Shown piece by piece: positions 1 through 7,188 of a DNA stretch of 24,920 bases. The notes below the pieces were generated by a model, which was not told the DNA's origin, ran no database searches, and saw only the letters and a program-made list of their open reading frames with translations. Origin of the DNA: JAMIFN01 sp964544605. GTDB lineage: Bacteria; Pseudomonadota; Gammaproteobacteria; Burkholderiales; Burkholderiaceae_C. Each line of letters opens with the position of its first letter. Position 1 is the stretch's first letter. Made by a program: the position numbers and the translations under genes. The DNA lies in NCBI GenBank assembly GCA_964544605.1, contig CAZJBX010000035.1, forward strand, positions 1 through 24,920, given 5' to 3'.

Positions 1-637
1 CCAGCACATCGCCTGTGGGGGGGCGGGTGAATTTGTAAGCGCCGTGGCTGGTGCCGATGGCAATCGCCAGTGCGTCCAGTTGGGTGGCTTTCACGAATTC
101 AGCGGCTTCTTCTGGGTCGGTCAGCATTTGCTCCAAATCGAGCTTGCCCACTGCGCCCACGCCGTCTTCCTCACCGGCTTCGCCCGTTTCGAGGCTGCCC
201 AAGCAACCCAGCTCGCCCTCCACTGTGGCGCCAATTTTGTGCGCCATTTCTACCACTTCTTTGGTGACGCGAATGTTGTAGTCGAAGTCAGATGGGGTTT
301 TGCCGTCAGCGAGCAAAGAGCCGTCCATCATCACCGAGCCAAAGCCCAAATCAAGTGCGCCACGGCAGACTTCAGGGCTGGTGCCGTGGTCTTGGTGCAT
401 CACCAGGGGGATGTGGGGGTAGGCTTCGGTGGCGGCTTGAATGAGGTATTTGATGAAGTGCTCGCCAGCATATTTGCGGGCACCGGCACTGGCTTGCAAA
501 ATGACGGGTGCGCCCACCTCGTCGGCAGCGGCCATGACAGCCTGCACTTGTTCGAGGTTGTTCACATTGAAAGCGGGAATGCCGTAGCCGTTTTCAGCGG
601 CGTGGTCCAGCAGTTGGCGCATGGAAACGAGAGCCAT
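1..637 (-). CDS. fba: Class II fructose-bisphosphate aldolase, N-terminal 212 residues (cut by window edge)
   Basis: This enzyme splits fructose-1,6-bisphosphate into dihydroxyacetone phosphate and glyceraldehyde-3-phosphate (or the reverse) in cytoplasmic glycolysis and gluconeogenesis. The minus-strand reading begins MALVSMRQLLDHAAENGYG and contains the metal-site signature HQDHG at residues 81-85 and the stretch ATVEGELG further on, both typical of zinc-dependent class II aldolases. The reading resembles the Calvin-cycle subtype (CbbA) found in Burkholderiales, which is usually about 354 residues, so roughly 140 C-terminal residues lie outside the window. The start ATG at 637 has an AAGGA ribosome-binding site upstream. 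It is divergent from the membrane-protein gene at 774. The family call is secure; the subtype is inferred. Confidence 0.95.
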   Translation of the reverse strand, partial: MALVSMRQLLDHAAENGYGIPAFNVNNLEQVQAVMAAADEVGAPVILQASAGARKYAGEHFIKYLIQAATEAYPHIPLVMHQDHGTSPEVCRGALDLGFGSVMMDGSLLADGKTPSDFDYNIRVTKEVVEMAHKIGATVEGELGCLGSLETGEAGEEDGVGAVGKLDLEQMLTDPEEAAEFVKATQLDALAIAIGTSHGAYKFTRPPTGDVL

Positions 638-707
638 ATCTACATCCTTTGGTTGCAATAAAAAAGAAAAAACCGTCCCGATTTTACGGCGCATTGTCCT
701 GCGCCTA

Positions 708-773
708 CGGCCAAGGGGCTTTGGGCTTGTTTTTTGGGCTAGTATCGCTGCCAGTCAGCCCTAGGGTAGCCCC
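708..773 (+). promoter_or_regulatory. Upstream block conserved with 1811-1877 (probable promoter and leader)
   Basis: The 66 bases before the first BPSS1780-type gene closely match the bases before its tandem partner. Both contain a CCAAGG(G)GCTTTGG run, a T-tract, then GGGCTAGTATCGCTG and an AGCCCC just before the ATG. TAGTAT at 740-745 could be a -10 element, with GGCTTT about 17 bases upstream as a weak -35. The promoter assignment is inference; the duplication of the block is directly visible. Confidence 0.4.
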
Positions 774-1706
774 ATGCAAGAAGAAGAAAACAACAATCCC
801 TACCAAGTCATTGCCGCGCCCGAGGCTGCGCCTGCTGCCGCCTCAAGCACCCCCCAAGCGGCGCCACAGCCGCCACAGCCGCCCCTGAGTCAAGGCCCTG
901 TGCTGCGCGCCGAGCCCGCCAAGCTGCCTTGGAGGCATGGCTGGCTTTGGCTGGTGCAAGCCTGGGTCTTGTTCAAGGCCAAGCCGGGCACTTGGATCGG
1001 CATGATTTTGGGCTATGTGCTGGCCTATGTGCTGCCCTATATCGCGGCGGCTCTTATTCCTTTTAGTCAGCTGACGCTGGGTTTGTTTGTCCCTGTGATG
1101 ACTGCCGGTTTTGTGCTGGGGGCTTATTCGCTTGATGAGGGCCAAGACCTGCGCTTTGGGCATCTGTGGTCAGGCTTTCAGCACAAAAATAAGGGGCAGT
1201 TGATTTCGGTGGGGGCCATCACGATTTTGGCCCTCATGGTGATCACGCTGGCGATGGTGCTTGTTGCCCTGGGCTTGATTGCTGCGGGCTATCTCGTCTC
1301 GGCTGACTTTTGGTCTGTTCTTATTCCCTACATCTACTTAGGGCCTTTGTACATCAGCTTGATGCTGTCTTTGTTGATGCTGCCTTTGATGATGGCGCTG
1401 TGGTTTGCGCCTGCCTTGGTGGTCTTGAATGATGTCCCCGCCTTGGAGGCCATGAAGCTCAGTTTTAAAGCCTGCTGGCGCAATATGGGGGCTTTTACGA
1501 TTTATGGCTTGATCATGCTGGTTTTGGTTTTACTTGTTGTGTTTGTCCTGTTTTTGGCCGCTCTTGCCCTCAACACCATAGGTCTAGACTTATACGCAAG
1601 GCTGATGACCTTGACGCTCACCGTGTTCTTGCTCGGCATCGGCATCGTGCTCCTCATGTACATCAGCTACTACACCAGCTACCGTGATGTGCTGACCGAG
1701 GGTTAG
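774..1706 (+). CDS. BPSS1780-family multi-pass membrane protein, copy 1
   Basis: A 310-residue inner-membrane protein of unknown function. Residues 1-45 are hydrophilic and rich in Ala, Pro and Gln. The conserved core follows: W-rich segment PWRHGWLWLVQAW near residue 52, GAYSLDEGQDLRFGHLWSGF near 120, LVVLNDVPALEAMKLSF near 219, and the C-terminal YISYYTSYRDVL. Several hydrophobic stretches fit about six or seven membrane segments. The LVVL-DVPA-EAM motif is characteristic of the BPSS1780 family seen in Burkholderiales. Compared with copy 2 (1878-2714) it carries about 30 extra residues, including one more hydrophobic segment near residues 265-300. The two proteins are near-identical at their conserved motifs but differ strongly in the membrane segments. 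A degenerate lptM copy follows it. Confidence 0.85.
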   Translation: MQEEENNNPYQVIAAPEAAPAAASSTPQAAPQPPQPPLSQGPVLRAEPAKLPWRHGWLWLVQAWVLFKAKPGTWIGMILGYVLAYVLPYIAAALIPFSQLTLGLFVPVMTAGFVLGAYSLDEGQDLRFGHLWSGFQHKNKGQLISVGAITILALMVITLAMVLVALGLIAAGYLVSADFWSVLIPYIYLGPLYISLMLSLLMLPLMMALWFAPALVVLNDVPALEAMKLSFKACWRNMGAFTIYGLIMLVLVLLVVFVLFLAALALNTIGLDLYARLMTLTLTVFLLGIGIVLLMYISYYTSYRDVLTEG

Positions 1707-1723
1707 GCCCCAGAATGGCGGCC

Positions 1724-1790
1724 ATGAATGCCCTGTTTGCCCCTTTACTTTGAACTTAGCCGCCTGCGGGTGAGGCCCTTTGTATCTGCC
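1724..1790 (+). pseudogene. Degenerate remnant of a duplicated lptM lipoprotein gene
   Basis: This intergenic stretch aligns with the intact lptM at 2733-2806. Both begin AATGGCGGCC(C)ATGAA, both have a TTTACTTT run, both read GCCGCCTGCGGG (the Ala-Ala-Cys-Gly lipobox), and both end in GGCCCTTTGTATC. In this copy the frame is broken: the ATG at 1724 meets TGA after nine codons, several bases of the hydrophobic-core region are deleted, and a second TGA follows the lipobox. The position after a BPSS1780 gene mirrors the intact copy, so the whole gene-plus-lptM unit was duplicated and this lptM then decayed. The homology is visible by eye; the order of events is inferred. Confidence 0.75.
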
Positions 1791-1810
1791 TTCATCGCAA
1801 GCAGCCTGCT

Positions 1811-1877
1811 GCGGCCAAGGGCTTTGGCCATGTTTTTTTGGGCTAGTATCGCTGCTGATAACCCATAGGACAGCCCC
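1811..1877 (+). promoter_or_regulatory. Upstream block conserved with 708-773 (probable promoter and leader)
   Basis: Duplicate of the leader in front of copy 1, with the same GGGCTAGTATCGCTG core; the -10-like TAGTAT lies at 1844-1849. TAGGACAG just before the start may act as a ribosome-binding site for the ATG at 1878. Retention of this block in both copies suggests that each copy is transcribed from its own promoter. Confidence 0.4.
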
Positions 1878-2714
1878 ATGCAAGAAGAACAAAACAACAA
1901 CCCTTACCCCTACCAAGTCAGTGCCGAGGCCGTGCCTGCCGCCCCAAGCACCCGCCAAGCGGCGCCACAGCCGCCCTTGGGCCAAGGCCCCGTGCTGCGT
2001 GCCGAGCCCGCCAAGCAGCCTTGGAAGCACGGCCAGCTTTGGCTGACGCAAGCTTGGACGCTGTTCAAGGCCGAGCCAGGCACTTGGATGGGCATGATCT
2101 TGGCCTTGCTGGCTGCTTATATGGTGATGGCGGTGGTCTCTTCCTTTATGCCCTTTGGTAATTTGGTGTTGAGTCTGCTGGCCCCAGTGGGGACGGCGGG
2201 CTTTGTGCTGGGGGCCTATTCGCTCGATGAGCGCCAAGGTTTGCGCTTTGAGCACCTGTGGTCAGGCTTTCAGCACAAAAATCTGGGGCAGTTGATTTTG
2301 CTGGGGGCCATCACCATTGCGGGCAGCTTGGTGGCCATGCTGCCCATGCTGGTAACTATGGTGTTGGGTTTTGGTTTCAACTTTGCCAGCAGCGGCGCTC
2401 AGCTCAACAGCGCTGTGTTGCTGTGGCTGGCGCTGGGCTTTTTAATCAGCATGGCCCTGATGCTGCCTTTGATGATGGCGCTGTGGTTTGCCCCTGCCTT
2501 GGTGGTCTTGAATGATGTGCCCGCGATTGAGGCGATGAAGCGCAGCTTGGCGGCCTGTTGGCGCAATATGGGCGCTTTCTTCATTTATGGCTTGATCATG
2601 CTGGGTTTGGGTTTTGTTGCGGTGTTCACCCTGTTCTTGGCCTATATCGTCATCCTGCCTGTCATCTACATCAGCTATTACACCAGCTACCGCGATGTGC
2701 TGACCGAGGGCTAA
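1878..2714 (+). CDS. BPSS1780-family multi-pass membrane protein, copy 2
   Basis: A 278-residue paralogue of the product of 774-1706, function unknown. It starts MQEEQNNNPYPYQV, followed by a Pro/Ala-rich leader. It shares the motifs GFVLGAYSLDE, FEHLWSGFQHKN, PALVVLNDVPAIEAMK and the terminal YISYYTSYRDVLTEG. At the DNA level the stretch coding for LPLMMALWFAPALVVLNDV differs from copy 1 at almost no position, while the flanking membrane segments are diverged. The gene is 18 bases upstream of lptM, which overlaps lysA, so it probably heads an operon of this gene, lptM, lysA and perhaps the following two genes. The envelope context and the link to lptM make a role in the inner membrane plausible, but nothing more specific is supported. 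Confidence 0.85.
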   Translation: MQEEQNNNPYPYQVSAEAVPAAPSTRQAAPQPPLGQGPVLRAEPAKQPWKHGQLWLTQAWTLFKAEPGTWMGMILALLAAYMVMAVVSSFMPFGNLVLSLLAPVGTAGFVLGAYSLDERQGLRFEHLWSGFQHKNLGQLILLGAITIAGSLVAMLPMLVTMVLGFGFNFASSGAQLNSAVLLWLALGFLISMALMLPLMMALWFAPALVVLNDVPAIEAMKRSLAACWRNMGAFFIYGLIMLGLGFVAVFTLFLAYIVILPVIYISYYTSYRDVLTEG

Positions 2715-2732
2715 GCCCTACAATGGCGGCCC

Positions 2733-2855
2733 ATGAAAGTCCTCTTTTCCCTTTTACTTTTGAGCTTGGCCTTGGCCGCCTGCGGGCAAAAAGGCCCTTT
2801 GTATCGACCCGCGCCTCAAGCGCCCGCCGCGCTTGATGTTGGAGCTGCCGCATGA
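2733..2855 (+). CDS. lptM: LptM (YifL-type) small lipoprotein
   Basis: A 40-residue lipoprotein with signal peptide MKVLFSLLLLSLALAAC, the lipid-accepting cysteine at residue 17, then the family hallmark GQKGPLY at 18-24 and a short Pro/Ala-rich tail. In Enterobacteria this family assists oxidative maturation of the LptD-LptE lipopolysaccharide translocon in the outer membrane. Its position directly before lysA is the classic one. Its TGA stop overlaps the lysA ATG (ATGA at 2852-2855), implying translational coupling. A decayed second copy lies at 1724-1790. Identification rests on the lipobox, the GQKGPLY motif and the synteny, all visible here. Confidence 0.93.
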   Translation: MKVLFSLLLLSLALAACGQKGPLYRPAPQAPAALDVGAAA

Positions 2856-4141
2856 GTCAGATTTTGAGCCCCAGCCGCTTGCCCGGTGCGCCGTTTTTGC
2901 ATGTGCAGGGCGGCCAGTTGCATTTAGAAGGCGCGGCCCTGGCGCCCTTGGCGGCTGAATACAGCACGCCTTTGTTTGTGTACAGCAAGGCCAGCATTTT
3001 GTCGGCCTTGGCCGCCTACCAACGCGGCTTGGCGGGCCGCAAAGCGCTGATTTGCTACGCCGTGAAAGCCAATAGCAATTTGGCCATTTTGCAATTGTTG
3101 GCACAGGCGGGTTGTGGTTTTGATACCGTCTCGCAGGGCGAAATCATGCGGGCTTTAAAAGCCGGTGCTGCGCCTGAAAAAATCGTTTTCTCTGGCGTGG
3201 GCAAAACCCGTGCCGAGCTGCGCTATGCGCTTGAGGTGGGCATCCACTGCTTCAATGTAGAGAGCATTGCCGAGCTGCACGCCCTGAGCGAAGTGGCCAG
3301 CAGCATGGGTCGCACTGCGCCCATCAGCCTGCGTGTGAACCCCAATGTGGATGCCAAAACCCACCCTTATATTTCTACGGGTTTAAAGGCCAATAAATTC
3401 GGCATCGCCCATGAGGAGGCGCTGGCCACTTACCAACTGGCAGCCAGCCTGCCGGGTTTGGCCATCCAGGGCATTGACTGCCACATTGGCTCGCAAATCA
3501 CCGAGATTGCGCCTTATTTGGAGGCCGTGGACAAGGTGCTGGACTTGGTGGCGGCGATAGAGGCCGAGGGCATCACCATTGGGCATTTGGACTTTGGCGG
3601 CGGCTTGGGCATCCAGTATTTGGATGAGACCCCGCCTGCGGCCGATGCCCTTTGGGCGGCGATTTTGGCCCGCTGCGATGCACGGGGCTATGGCCAGCGT
3701 GGCTTTGTGCTGGAGCCGGGCCGCTCTTTGGTGGGCAATGCGGGTGTGTGCCTGACGGAAGTGCAGTATTTGAAAGAGGGCGAGGAGAAAAACTTCTGCA
3801 TCGTCGATGCCGCCATGAACGACCTGCCGCGCCCCGCCATGTACGAGGCTTACCACCACATCGTGCCCGTGGCAGAGCGCCCGCAAGCAGCCAGCCAAAG
3901 CTACGATGTGGTTGGCCCCGTATGCGAAAGCGGCGACTGGCTGGGCCGTGATCGCCAATTGGCCGTGCAAGCGGGCGATGTGCTGGCCGTGTGCTCCACA
4001 GGCGCGTATTGCATGAGCATGGCCAGCAATTACAACAGCCGCAACCGCGCCGCCGAGCTGCTGGTCGATGGCGATGCCGTGCATTGCATCCGCCGCCGCG
4101 ATGATTACGCCGAGCAAATGGCGCAAGAAATTTTGCTTTGA
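2852..4141 (+). CDS. lysA: Diaminopimelate decarboxylase
   Basis: This PLP-dependent, fold-type III enzyme decarboxylates meso-diaminopimelate to L-lysine, the last step of lysine synthesis. At 429 residues it is normal for the family. The Schiff-base lysine is K72 in YAVKANSN. CHIGSQ (H211) and DFGGGLG (247-253) contact the cofactor, EPGR is at 288-291, and the CESGD motif at 358-362 supplies the active-site cysteine from the partner subunit of the dimer. GAYCMSMASNYN near 384-395 is also typical. The start overlaps the lptM stop. The ketosteroid-isomerase-like gene begins 25 bases after its stop. Confidence 0.97.
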   Translation: MSQILSPSRLPGAPFLHVQGGQLHLEGAALAPLAAEYSTPLFVYSKASILSALAAYQRGLAGRKALICYAVKANSNLAILQLLAQAGCGFDTVSQGEIMRALKAGAAPEKIVFSGVGKTRAELRYALEVGIHCFNVESIAELHALSEVASSMGRTAPISLRVNPNVDAKTHPYISTGLKANKFGIAHEEALATYQLAASLPGLAIQGIDCHIGSQITEIAPYLEAVDKVLDLVAAIEAEGITIGHLDFGGGLGIQYLDETPPAADALWAAILARCDARGYGQRGFVLEPGRSLVGNAGVCLTEVQYLKEGEEKNFCIVDAAMNDLPRPAMYEAYHHIVPVAERPQAASQSYDVVGPVCESGDWLGRDRQLAVQAGDVLAVCSTGAYCMSMASNYNSRNRAAELLVDGDAVHCIRRRDDYAEQMAQEILL

Positions 4142-4166
4142 ACCACGCCAATAAAAGGAGACCCCG

Positions 4167-4547
4167 ATGAGCAACAACAACGAAGCCAAGCGCGCCGCCA
4201 TGCAAGCCTATATCGACCGCATGAACGCGGGCGACTTGGAGGGCATTGTGGCCCTCTACGCCGACAACGCCACGATTGAAGACCCCGTGGGCGGCGGCAA
4301 AACCATTGAGGGCCGCGCCGCCATCCGCGAGTTCTACACCGGCTCGCTGCAAACCAAGGCCCAGCTCAAGCTGGTGGCCCCCATCCGCACTTCGCACAGC
4401 GACAGCGCCGCCATGGCCTTTGAAGTCAGCTTGGACTGGGGCGGCCCCATGACCATCCGCGTCATCGATGTGATGACTTTTAACGAGGCAGGCGAATTCA
4501 CCACCATGCGGGCCTACTGGGGCCCTGAGGACATGATCAAAGGCTGA
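4167..4547 (+). CDS. Ketosteroid-isomerase-like protein (SnoaL/NTF2 fold)
   Basis: A 126-residue protein of the NTF2-like cone fold. It resembles the steroid delta-5-3-ketoisomerase of Comamonas testosteroni (125 residues): both have NAGDL-GIVALxAD, then EDPVG, then AAIREFY. The catalytic residues of that enzyme, Tyr14, Asp38 and Asp99, have counterparts here at Tyr15, Asp39 (EDPVG) and Asp101 (VID), so the chemistry could be intact. The natural substrate is unknown; no steroid-degradation gene is in the window, and many bacterial relatives act on other enolisable ketones or have no assigned activity. A strong AAGGAG lies six bases before the ATG. It sits between lysA and fabD on the same strand, with gaps of 25 and 43 bases. 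Confidence 0.85.
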   Translation: MSNNNEAKRAAMQAYIDRMNAGDLEGIVALYADNATIEDPVGGGKTIEGRAAIREFYTGSLQTKAQLKLVAPIRTSHSDSAAMAFEVSLDWGGPMTIRVIDVMTFNEAGEFTTMRAYWGPEDMIKG

Positions 4548-4590
4548 TCCGCCGCCGCCCTGCCATTGCTTTGTAGATGAAAGAAAAGAC

Positions 4591-5526
4591 ATGACTTTTG
4601 CATTTGTATTCCCCGGCCAAGGCTCGCAATCGCCTGGCATGCTCGATGCTTGGGGCGAGCACCCTGCCGTGCAAGCCGTGCTGCAAGAGGCCAGCGATGC
4701 CTTGGGCGAAAACATCGGCCAGCTCATTGCCACAGGCAGCAAAGAGGAATTGGCCCTGACCACCAACACCCAGCCCGCCATGCTGGTGGCCGCCATTGCC
4801 GCCTACCGCGCTTGGCTGCACGAGGGCGGCGCGGTGCCTGCCGTGGTGGCGGGCCACTCTTTGGGCGAGTACACCGCCTTGGTCGCCTCTGGCGTGCTGA
4901 CCTTGGCCCAAGCCGTGCCACTGGTGCGCCTGCGTGCGGCGGCCATGCAAGAGGCCGTGCCCGTGGGCGCAGGGGCGATGGCTGCCATCTTGGGGCTGGA
5001 GGCCGAGCAGGTCAAAGCCATCTGCCAAGCCAGCAGCGCGGGCACGGGCGAAGTGGCCGAGGCCGTCAACTTCAACGACCCCAATCAAACCGTGATTGCG
5101 GGCAGCAAAGCGGGGGTTGAAAAAGCCTGCGCCGACCTCAAAGCCGCTGGCGCCAAACGCGCCCTGCCGCTGCCTGTGTCTGCGCCTTTTCACTCCAGCC
5201 TCATGCAGCCCGCCGCCGTCAAACTGCAAGCGGCCTTGGCCGCGCTGGAGCTGGGCACGCCGCAAATTCCTGTGGTCAACAACATCGATGTGGCGGTAGA
5301 AACAGACCCCGCCCGCATCAAAGATGCGCTGGTGCGCCAAGCCGCTGGCCCTGTGCGCTGGGTGGAATGCGTGCAGGCCATTGAAGCCCGTGGCGTGAGC
5401 GCCGTGGTCGAATGCGGCCCGGGCAAAGCCTTGGCCGGCATGGTCAAGCGCATCAGCCCAGATTTGCCCGCGCACAATCTGTTTGACCCCGACAGCTTGG
5501 CCGCCGTGAAAGCAGCCTTGGCTTAA
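4591..5526 (+). CDS. fabD: Malonyl-CoA:ACP transacylase
   Basis: FabD transfers malonyl groups from CoA to acyl carrier protein, supplying extender units for type II fatty-acid synthesis. The 311 residues match the family length. FPGQGSQ at 7-13 forms the oxyanion region, the nucleophile is S90 in GHSLGEY, R115 binds the malonyl carboxylate, and H201 (PFHSSLM) completes the dyad. In most Burkholderiales fabD lies in a plsX-fabH-fabD-fabG-acpP-fabF cluster; here it is preceded by the isomerase-like gene and followed by a terminator, with fabG 3.7 kb away across the cyd operon. The ribosome-binding site (GAAAGAAAAGA) is weak. Confidence 0.97.
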   Translation: MTFAFVFPGQGSQSPGMLDAWGEHPAVQAVLQEASDALGENIGQLIATGSKEELALTTNTQPAMLVAAIAAYRAWLHEGGAVPAVVAGHSLGEYTALVASGVLTLAQAVPLVRLRAAAMQEAVPVGAGAMAAILGLEAEQVKAICQASSAGTGEVAEAVNFNDPNQTVIAGSKAGVEKACADLKAAGAKRALPLPVSAPFHSSLMQPAAVKLQAALAALELGTPQIPVVNNIDVAVETDPARIKDALVRQAAGPVRWVECVQAIEARGVSAVVECGPGKALAGMVKRISPDLPAHNLFDPDSLAAVKAALA

Positions 5527-5562
5527 AGCCCATTTAAAGCCCACCCGCATCAGGCAAAAAAC

Positions 5563-5591
5563 AACCCGCTTCGGCGGGTTTTTTGTTTTTT
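5563..5591. terminator. Bidirectional intrinsic terminator (UUCG tetraloop)
   Basis: A perfect 7-base stem AACCCGC / GCGGGTT closes a TTCG tetraloop and is followed by TTTTGTTTTTT on the plus strand. On the minus strand the same hairpin is followed by TTGTTTTTTG. It serves fabD from the left and the cyd operon from the right; the ybgE stop codon (5590-5592) lies in its T-run. Confidence 0.93.
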
Positions 5592-5895
5592 AAGCCGCGC
5601 CAAAACGCAGCCACAGTGCCAAGCCCAAGGCCAGCGCCGCCGCCCAGCCAGAGAACAGCCAGCGCCACAGCCAAAAGCGCGGCACAAAACCCACGCCCCG
5701 CACAAAGCCCGCTGCCATGGCCCAAAACAGGGCATAGGCCAAATTGTGGTCGGCCTTGCCTTGGGCATCGGCAAACAGCAGGGGGTAGGCCGTGCCCACC
5801 AACATGATGCCCACGCCCAGCAGCAAGCTGGGCCAGTGCAGGCCGGGGCCGTGGGCGCTGGCCTCGGCGCTGTCAGGCACTTGCTGCGGCTTCAT
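5590..5895 (-). CDS. ybgE: YbgE-like cyd-operon protein
   Basis: A 101-residue membrane protein with about three hydrophobic segments (roughly residues 22-42, 51-68 and 76-97). Its position directly after cydX and its size match the cyd-operon YbgE family, whose role in cytochrome bd biogenesis or function is poorly defined. The start ATG at 5895 overlaps the cydX stop (ATGA), so the two are probably translationally coupled. A longer reading starting at 6045 runs out of frame through cydX and is not real. Sequence similarity in this family is low, so the name rests mainly on context. Confidence 0.75.
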   Translation of the reverse strand: MKPQQVPDSAEASAHGPGLHWPSLLLGVGIMLVGTAYPLLFADAQGKADHNLAYALFWAMAAGFVRGVGFVPRFWLWRWLFSGWAAALALGLALWLRFGAA

Positions 5896-6008
5896 TTCTT
5901 GTGCTGCTCGGCCTCCGCGCGGGCGGCCTCGTTCTCGCCCCACATGGCATTCAAAATGGCCAGCAGCACGGCAAAGCCCAAACCCAAAATCCAAGCGAAA
6001 TACCACAT
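5892..6008 (-). CDS. cydX: Cytochrome bd oxidase small subunit CydX
   Basis: A 38-residue single-pass protein, MWYFAWILGLGFAVLLAILN followed by AMWGENEA. The W-Y-F-W-I-L-G-hydrophobic core ending in NAMWGE is the signature of CydX, which sits against CydA and is needed for heme stability and activity of bd oxidase in E. coli. It starts 11 bases after the cydB stop with AAGGAG upstream, and its stop overlaps the ybgE start. Confidence 0.95.
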   Translation of the reverse strand: MWYFAWILGLGFAVLLAILNAMWGENEAARAEAEQHKK

Positions 6009-6019
6009 GCTTTGCTCCT

Positions 6020-7162
6020 TCAATACGCCGTGTGCTCATTGGCACGGATGTCTTCCACCGTAATTTTGCCGCGCATGACCCGATAGGCCCACGAGGTATA
6101 AGCCACGATGAGGGGAATGAAAATAATGGCCGCCACCAGCATGATGCCCAGCGTCAAATGGCTGGATGAGGCATCCCACACCGTCAGGCTGGCGCTGGGC
6201 TGGCTCGATGAAGGCAGCATAAAGGGGAAGATGGCCCCGCCCGCCGTGCCAATGATGCCCGCCAGCGCCAAAGACGACAGCGTAAAGCCCCACAGCGTGC
6301 GGCCCGCCCGCGCCACCATCGCCGCCGCAATGGGGGCCAGCAAACCCAGCAGGGGCAAGGCCCACAGCAGTGGCCATTTTTGGTAATTCAGCCACCAAGC
6401 GGCATCGCCACGCACCACGGTTTTGGCCAGTGGGTCGGGCAGGGCCGCAGGGTCAATGGCTGAGGTGATGGCATAGCCCTGAATGCCGCCCCACTTCAGC
6501 CACAGGCCCGCCGCCAAAAAGCCCACACTGGTGAGCAAGGCGCTCCACAGCAGGGCGTTTTGTGCCCGTGCTTGCAGCTCACCCACCGTGCGGTGGGCCA
6601 AATACACGGCCCCCTGCATGATGAGCATGGCCACACTCACCACCCCAGCCAGCAGGGCAAAGGGGTTGAGCAAAGCCCAAAAGCTGCCCGTATAAGTGGG
6701 CCGCAAAAAGTCATCGAAATGAAAAGGCACGCCTTGCAGCACATTGCCAAAGGCCACGCCAAAAATCAGTGCCGGTACAAAGCTGCCCACAAAAATGCCC
6801 CAATCCCAGGCATTGCGCCAAGTGGGGCTGGGCATCATGCTGCGGTATTTGAAACCCACAGGGCGAAAGAACATGGCCCACAGAGCCGCCATCATGGCCC
6901 AATAAAAACCGCTAAAAGCCGTGGCGTAAATCAAAGGCCAGGCCGCAAAAATCGCGCCCCCGCCTGTTACAAACCACACTTGGTTGCCCTCCCAGTGGGC
7001 ACCCACGGTGTTGATGATGACGCGGCGCTCCTCATCGTTCTTGCCCAAAAAAGGCAACAGGCTGCCCACGCCCATATCGTGGCCGTCCATGATGGCAAAG
7101 CCGATCAACAGCACGCCAATCAGCAGCCACCAAATCACTTTTAAAGTGGGGTAATCCAACAT
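6020..7162 (-). CDS. cydB: Cytochrome bd ubiquinol oxidase subunit II
   Basis: CydB is the heme-free (or structural) second subunit of cytochrome bd, an inner-membrane quinol oxidase with high oxygen affinity. The 380 residues agree with E. coli (379). The N-terminus MLDYPTLKVIWWLLIGVLL leads to GFAIMDGHDMGVG near residues 21-33, which carries the conserved Asp-Gly and Asp residues, then GAHWEGNQVWF near 54-64 and FRPVGFKYR near 99-107. Multiple hydrophobic segments fit nine membrane helices. AGGAG lies six bases upstream of the start; the gap to cydA is 26 bases. Confidence 0.97.
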   Translation of the reverse strand: MLDYPTLKVIWWLLIGVLLIGFAIMDGHDMGVGSLLPFLGKNDEERRVIINTVGAHWEGNQVWFVTGGGAIFAAWPLIYATAFSGFYWAMMAALWAMFFRPVGFKYRSMMPSPTWRNAWDWGIFVGSFVPALIFGVAFGNVLQGVPFHFDDFLRPTYTGSFWALLNPFALLAGVVSVAMLIMQGAVYLAHRTVGELQARAQNALLWSALLTSVGFLAAGLWLKWGGIQGYAITSAIDPAALPDPLAKTVVRGDAAWWLNYQKWPLLWALPLLGLLAPIAAAMVARAGRTLWGFTLSSLALAGIIGTAGGAIFPFMLPSSSQPSASLTVWDASSSHLTLGIMLVAAIIFIPLIVAYTSWAYRVMRGKITVEDIRANEHTAY

Positions 7163-7188
7163 GATTTTCTCCTGTTCGCTCTGGCTGT

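Noticed and set aside
44..661. Open reading frame on the plus strand, 205 residues
   Set aside because: It is antisense to the fructose-bisphosphate aldolase gene, which has clear motifs on the minus strand.
5590..6045. Single 151-residue minus-strand reading covering cydX and ybgE
   Set aside because: Its first 50 residues read cydX out of frame. CydX and YbgE have their own starts, joined by an ATGA overlap.
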